A stretch of DNA of 6,721 nucleotides from the NCBI GenBank assembly GCA_900545715.1, contig URAJ01000064.1:1-6721 (forward strand), given 5' to 3'. Position 1 is the stretch's first letter, and each line of letters begins with the position of its first letter. Below are positions 6,523 through 6,721 of the stretch, in pieces. Under the pieces are notes generated by a model. The model was not told the origin of the DNA and did no database searches. It saw only the letters and a program-made list of their open reading frames with translations. The translations under genes were made by a program, and so were the position numbers. This DNA is from an uncultured Opitutales bacterium. Lineage in GTDB: Bacteria > Verrucomicrobiota > Verrucomicrobiia > Opitutales > Intestinicryptomonadaceae.

Positions 6523-6721
6523 AATTCAATTTGAACCATGATCCTAACAATAAAACTCTTGCCATCCCCCGCGCCGCTTTGCAGCTCTCCGGACTTGCAG
6601 GCGTCAGCGACCTGATCCTCCATACCGACAGCGGCTGTATTCTGCTGCTGCCGGGAGATCCTACCGTAGCGGAACTGCTGAAAACCATTTCTCTCATCTC
6701 CGCCGTTACACCGCAGCTGAT
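6519..6721 (+). CDS. Small protein of unknown function, 3'-incomplete
   Basis: The first 67 codons are visible and run off the window. The start is the ATG at 6519, supported by AAGGAGG and by an ATGA overlap with the methylase stop. The protein begins MKFNLNHDPNNKTLAIPRAA and continues with LQLSGLAGVSDLILHTDSG, a hydrophobic CILLLPGD strand and a helix-like TVAELLKTISLIS. The opening pattern (a short strand, IPRAAL, then small and hydrophobic residues) recalls AbrB/SpoVT-like swapped-hairpin domains, but the match is too weak to name it. No signal peptide or membrane segment is evident. It was probably co-transcribed with the methylase on a mobile element. Confidence 0.75.
   Translation, partial: MKFNLNHDPNNKTLAIPRAALQLSGLAGVSDLILHTDSGCILLLPGDPTVAELLKTISLISAVTPQL

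Overview
The window holds two pieces of DNA with different character that meet at about 5612-5640. The left piece (1 to ~5626) looks like a Gram-negative bacterium: it encodes an outer-membrane beta-barrel and exported multiheme c-type proteins, and its genes have A-rich leaders without a clear Shine-Dalgarno sequence. The protein families point to the PVC group (Verrucomicrobiota/Lentisphaerota-like), but this is inferred from family resemblance only. The right piece (~5626 to 6721) looks like a Clostridia/Firmicutes mobile-element backbone: it is visibly richer in G+C, has a strong AAGGAGG ribosome site, and carries a D12-class DNA adenine methylase followed by a small unknown gene.

Layout. 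On the + strand, 1-351 is the C-terminal end of an Amt ammonium transporter, followed by a strong hairpin terminator (363-399). A TorF/Gcw_chp-type outer-membrane porin follows (456-1307) with its own terminator (1383-1416). Positions 1417-1757 are an intergenic gap with no convincing gene but two short palindromes, lying between convergent transcription units. On the - strand, reading from ~5626 down to 1785, is a two-gene unit joined by an ATGA overlap. The first gene is a 5'-truncated triheme protein related to the hydrazine synthase alpha subunit. The second is a secreted YVTN beta-propeller fused to a diheme cytochrome c peroxidase/MauG-like domain.

The most interesting feature is this - strand pair. 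Its parts (an alpha-like multiheme protein, a beta-propeller and a diheme peroxidase-like module) match the alpha, beta and gamma components of hydrazine synthase, with the beta-like and gamma-like parts fused. Nothing here shows that it makes hydrazine. It is best described as an uncharacterised hydrazine-synthase-like periplasmic redox complex, and it shares the window with an ammonium transporter.

The main caution is the junction near 5612-5640. The alpha-like gene and the methylase are head to head, and both lose their 5' ends at the same place. That is the pattern expected of a chimeric assembly or an illegitimate recombination, not of a clean mobile-element insertion.
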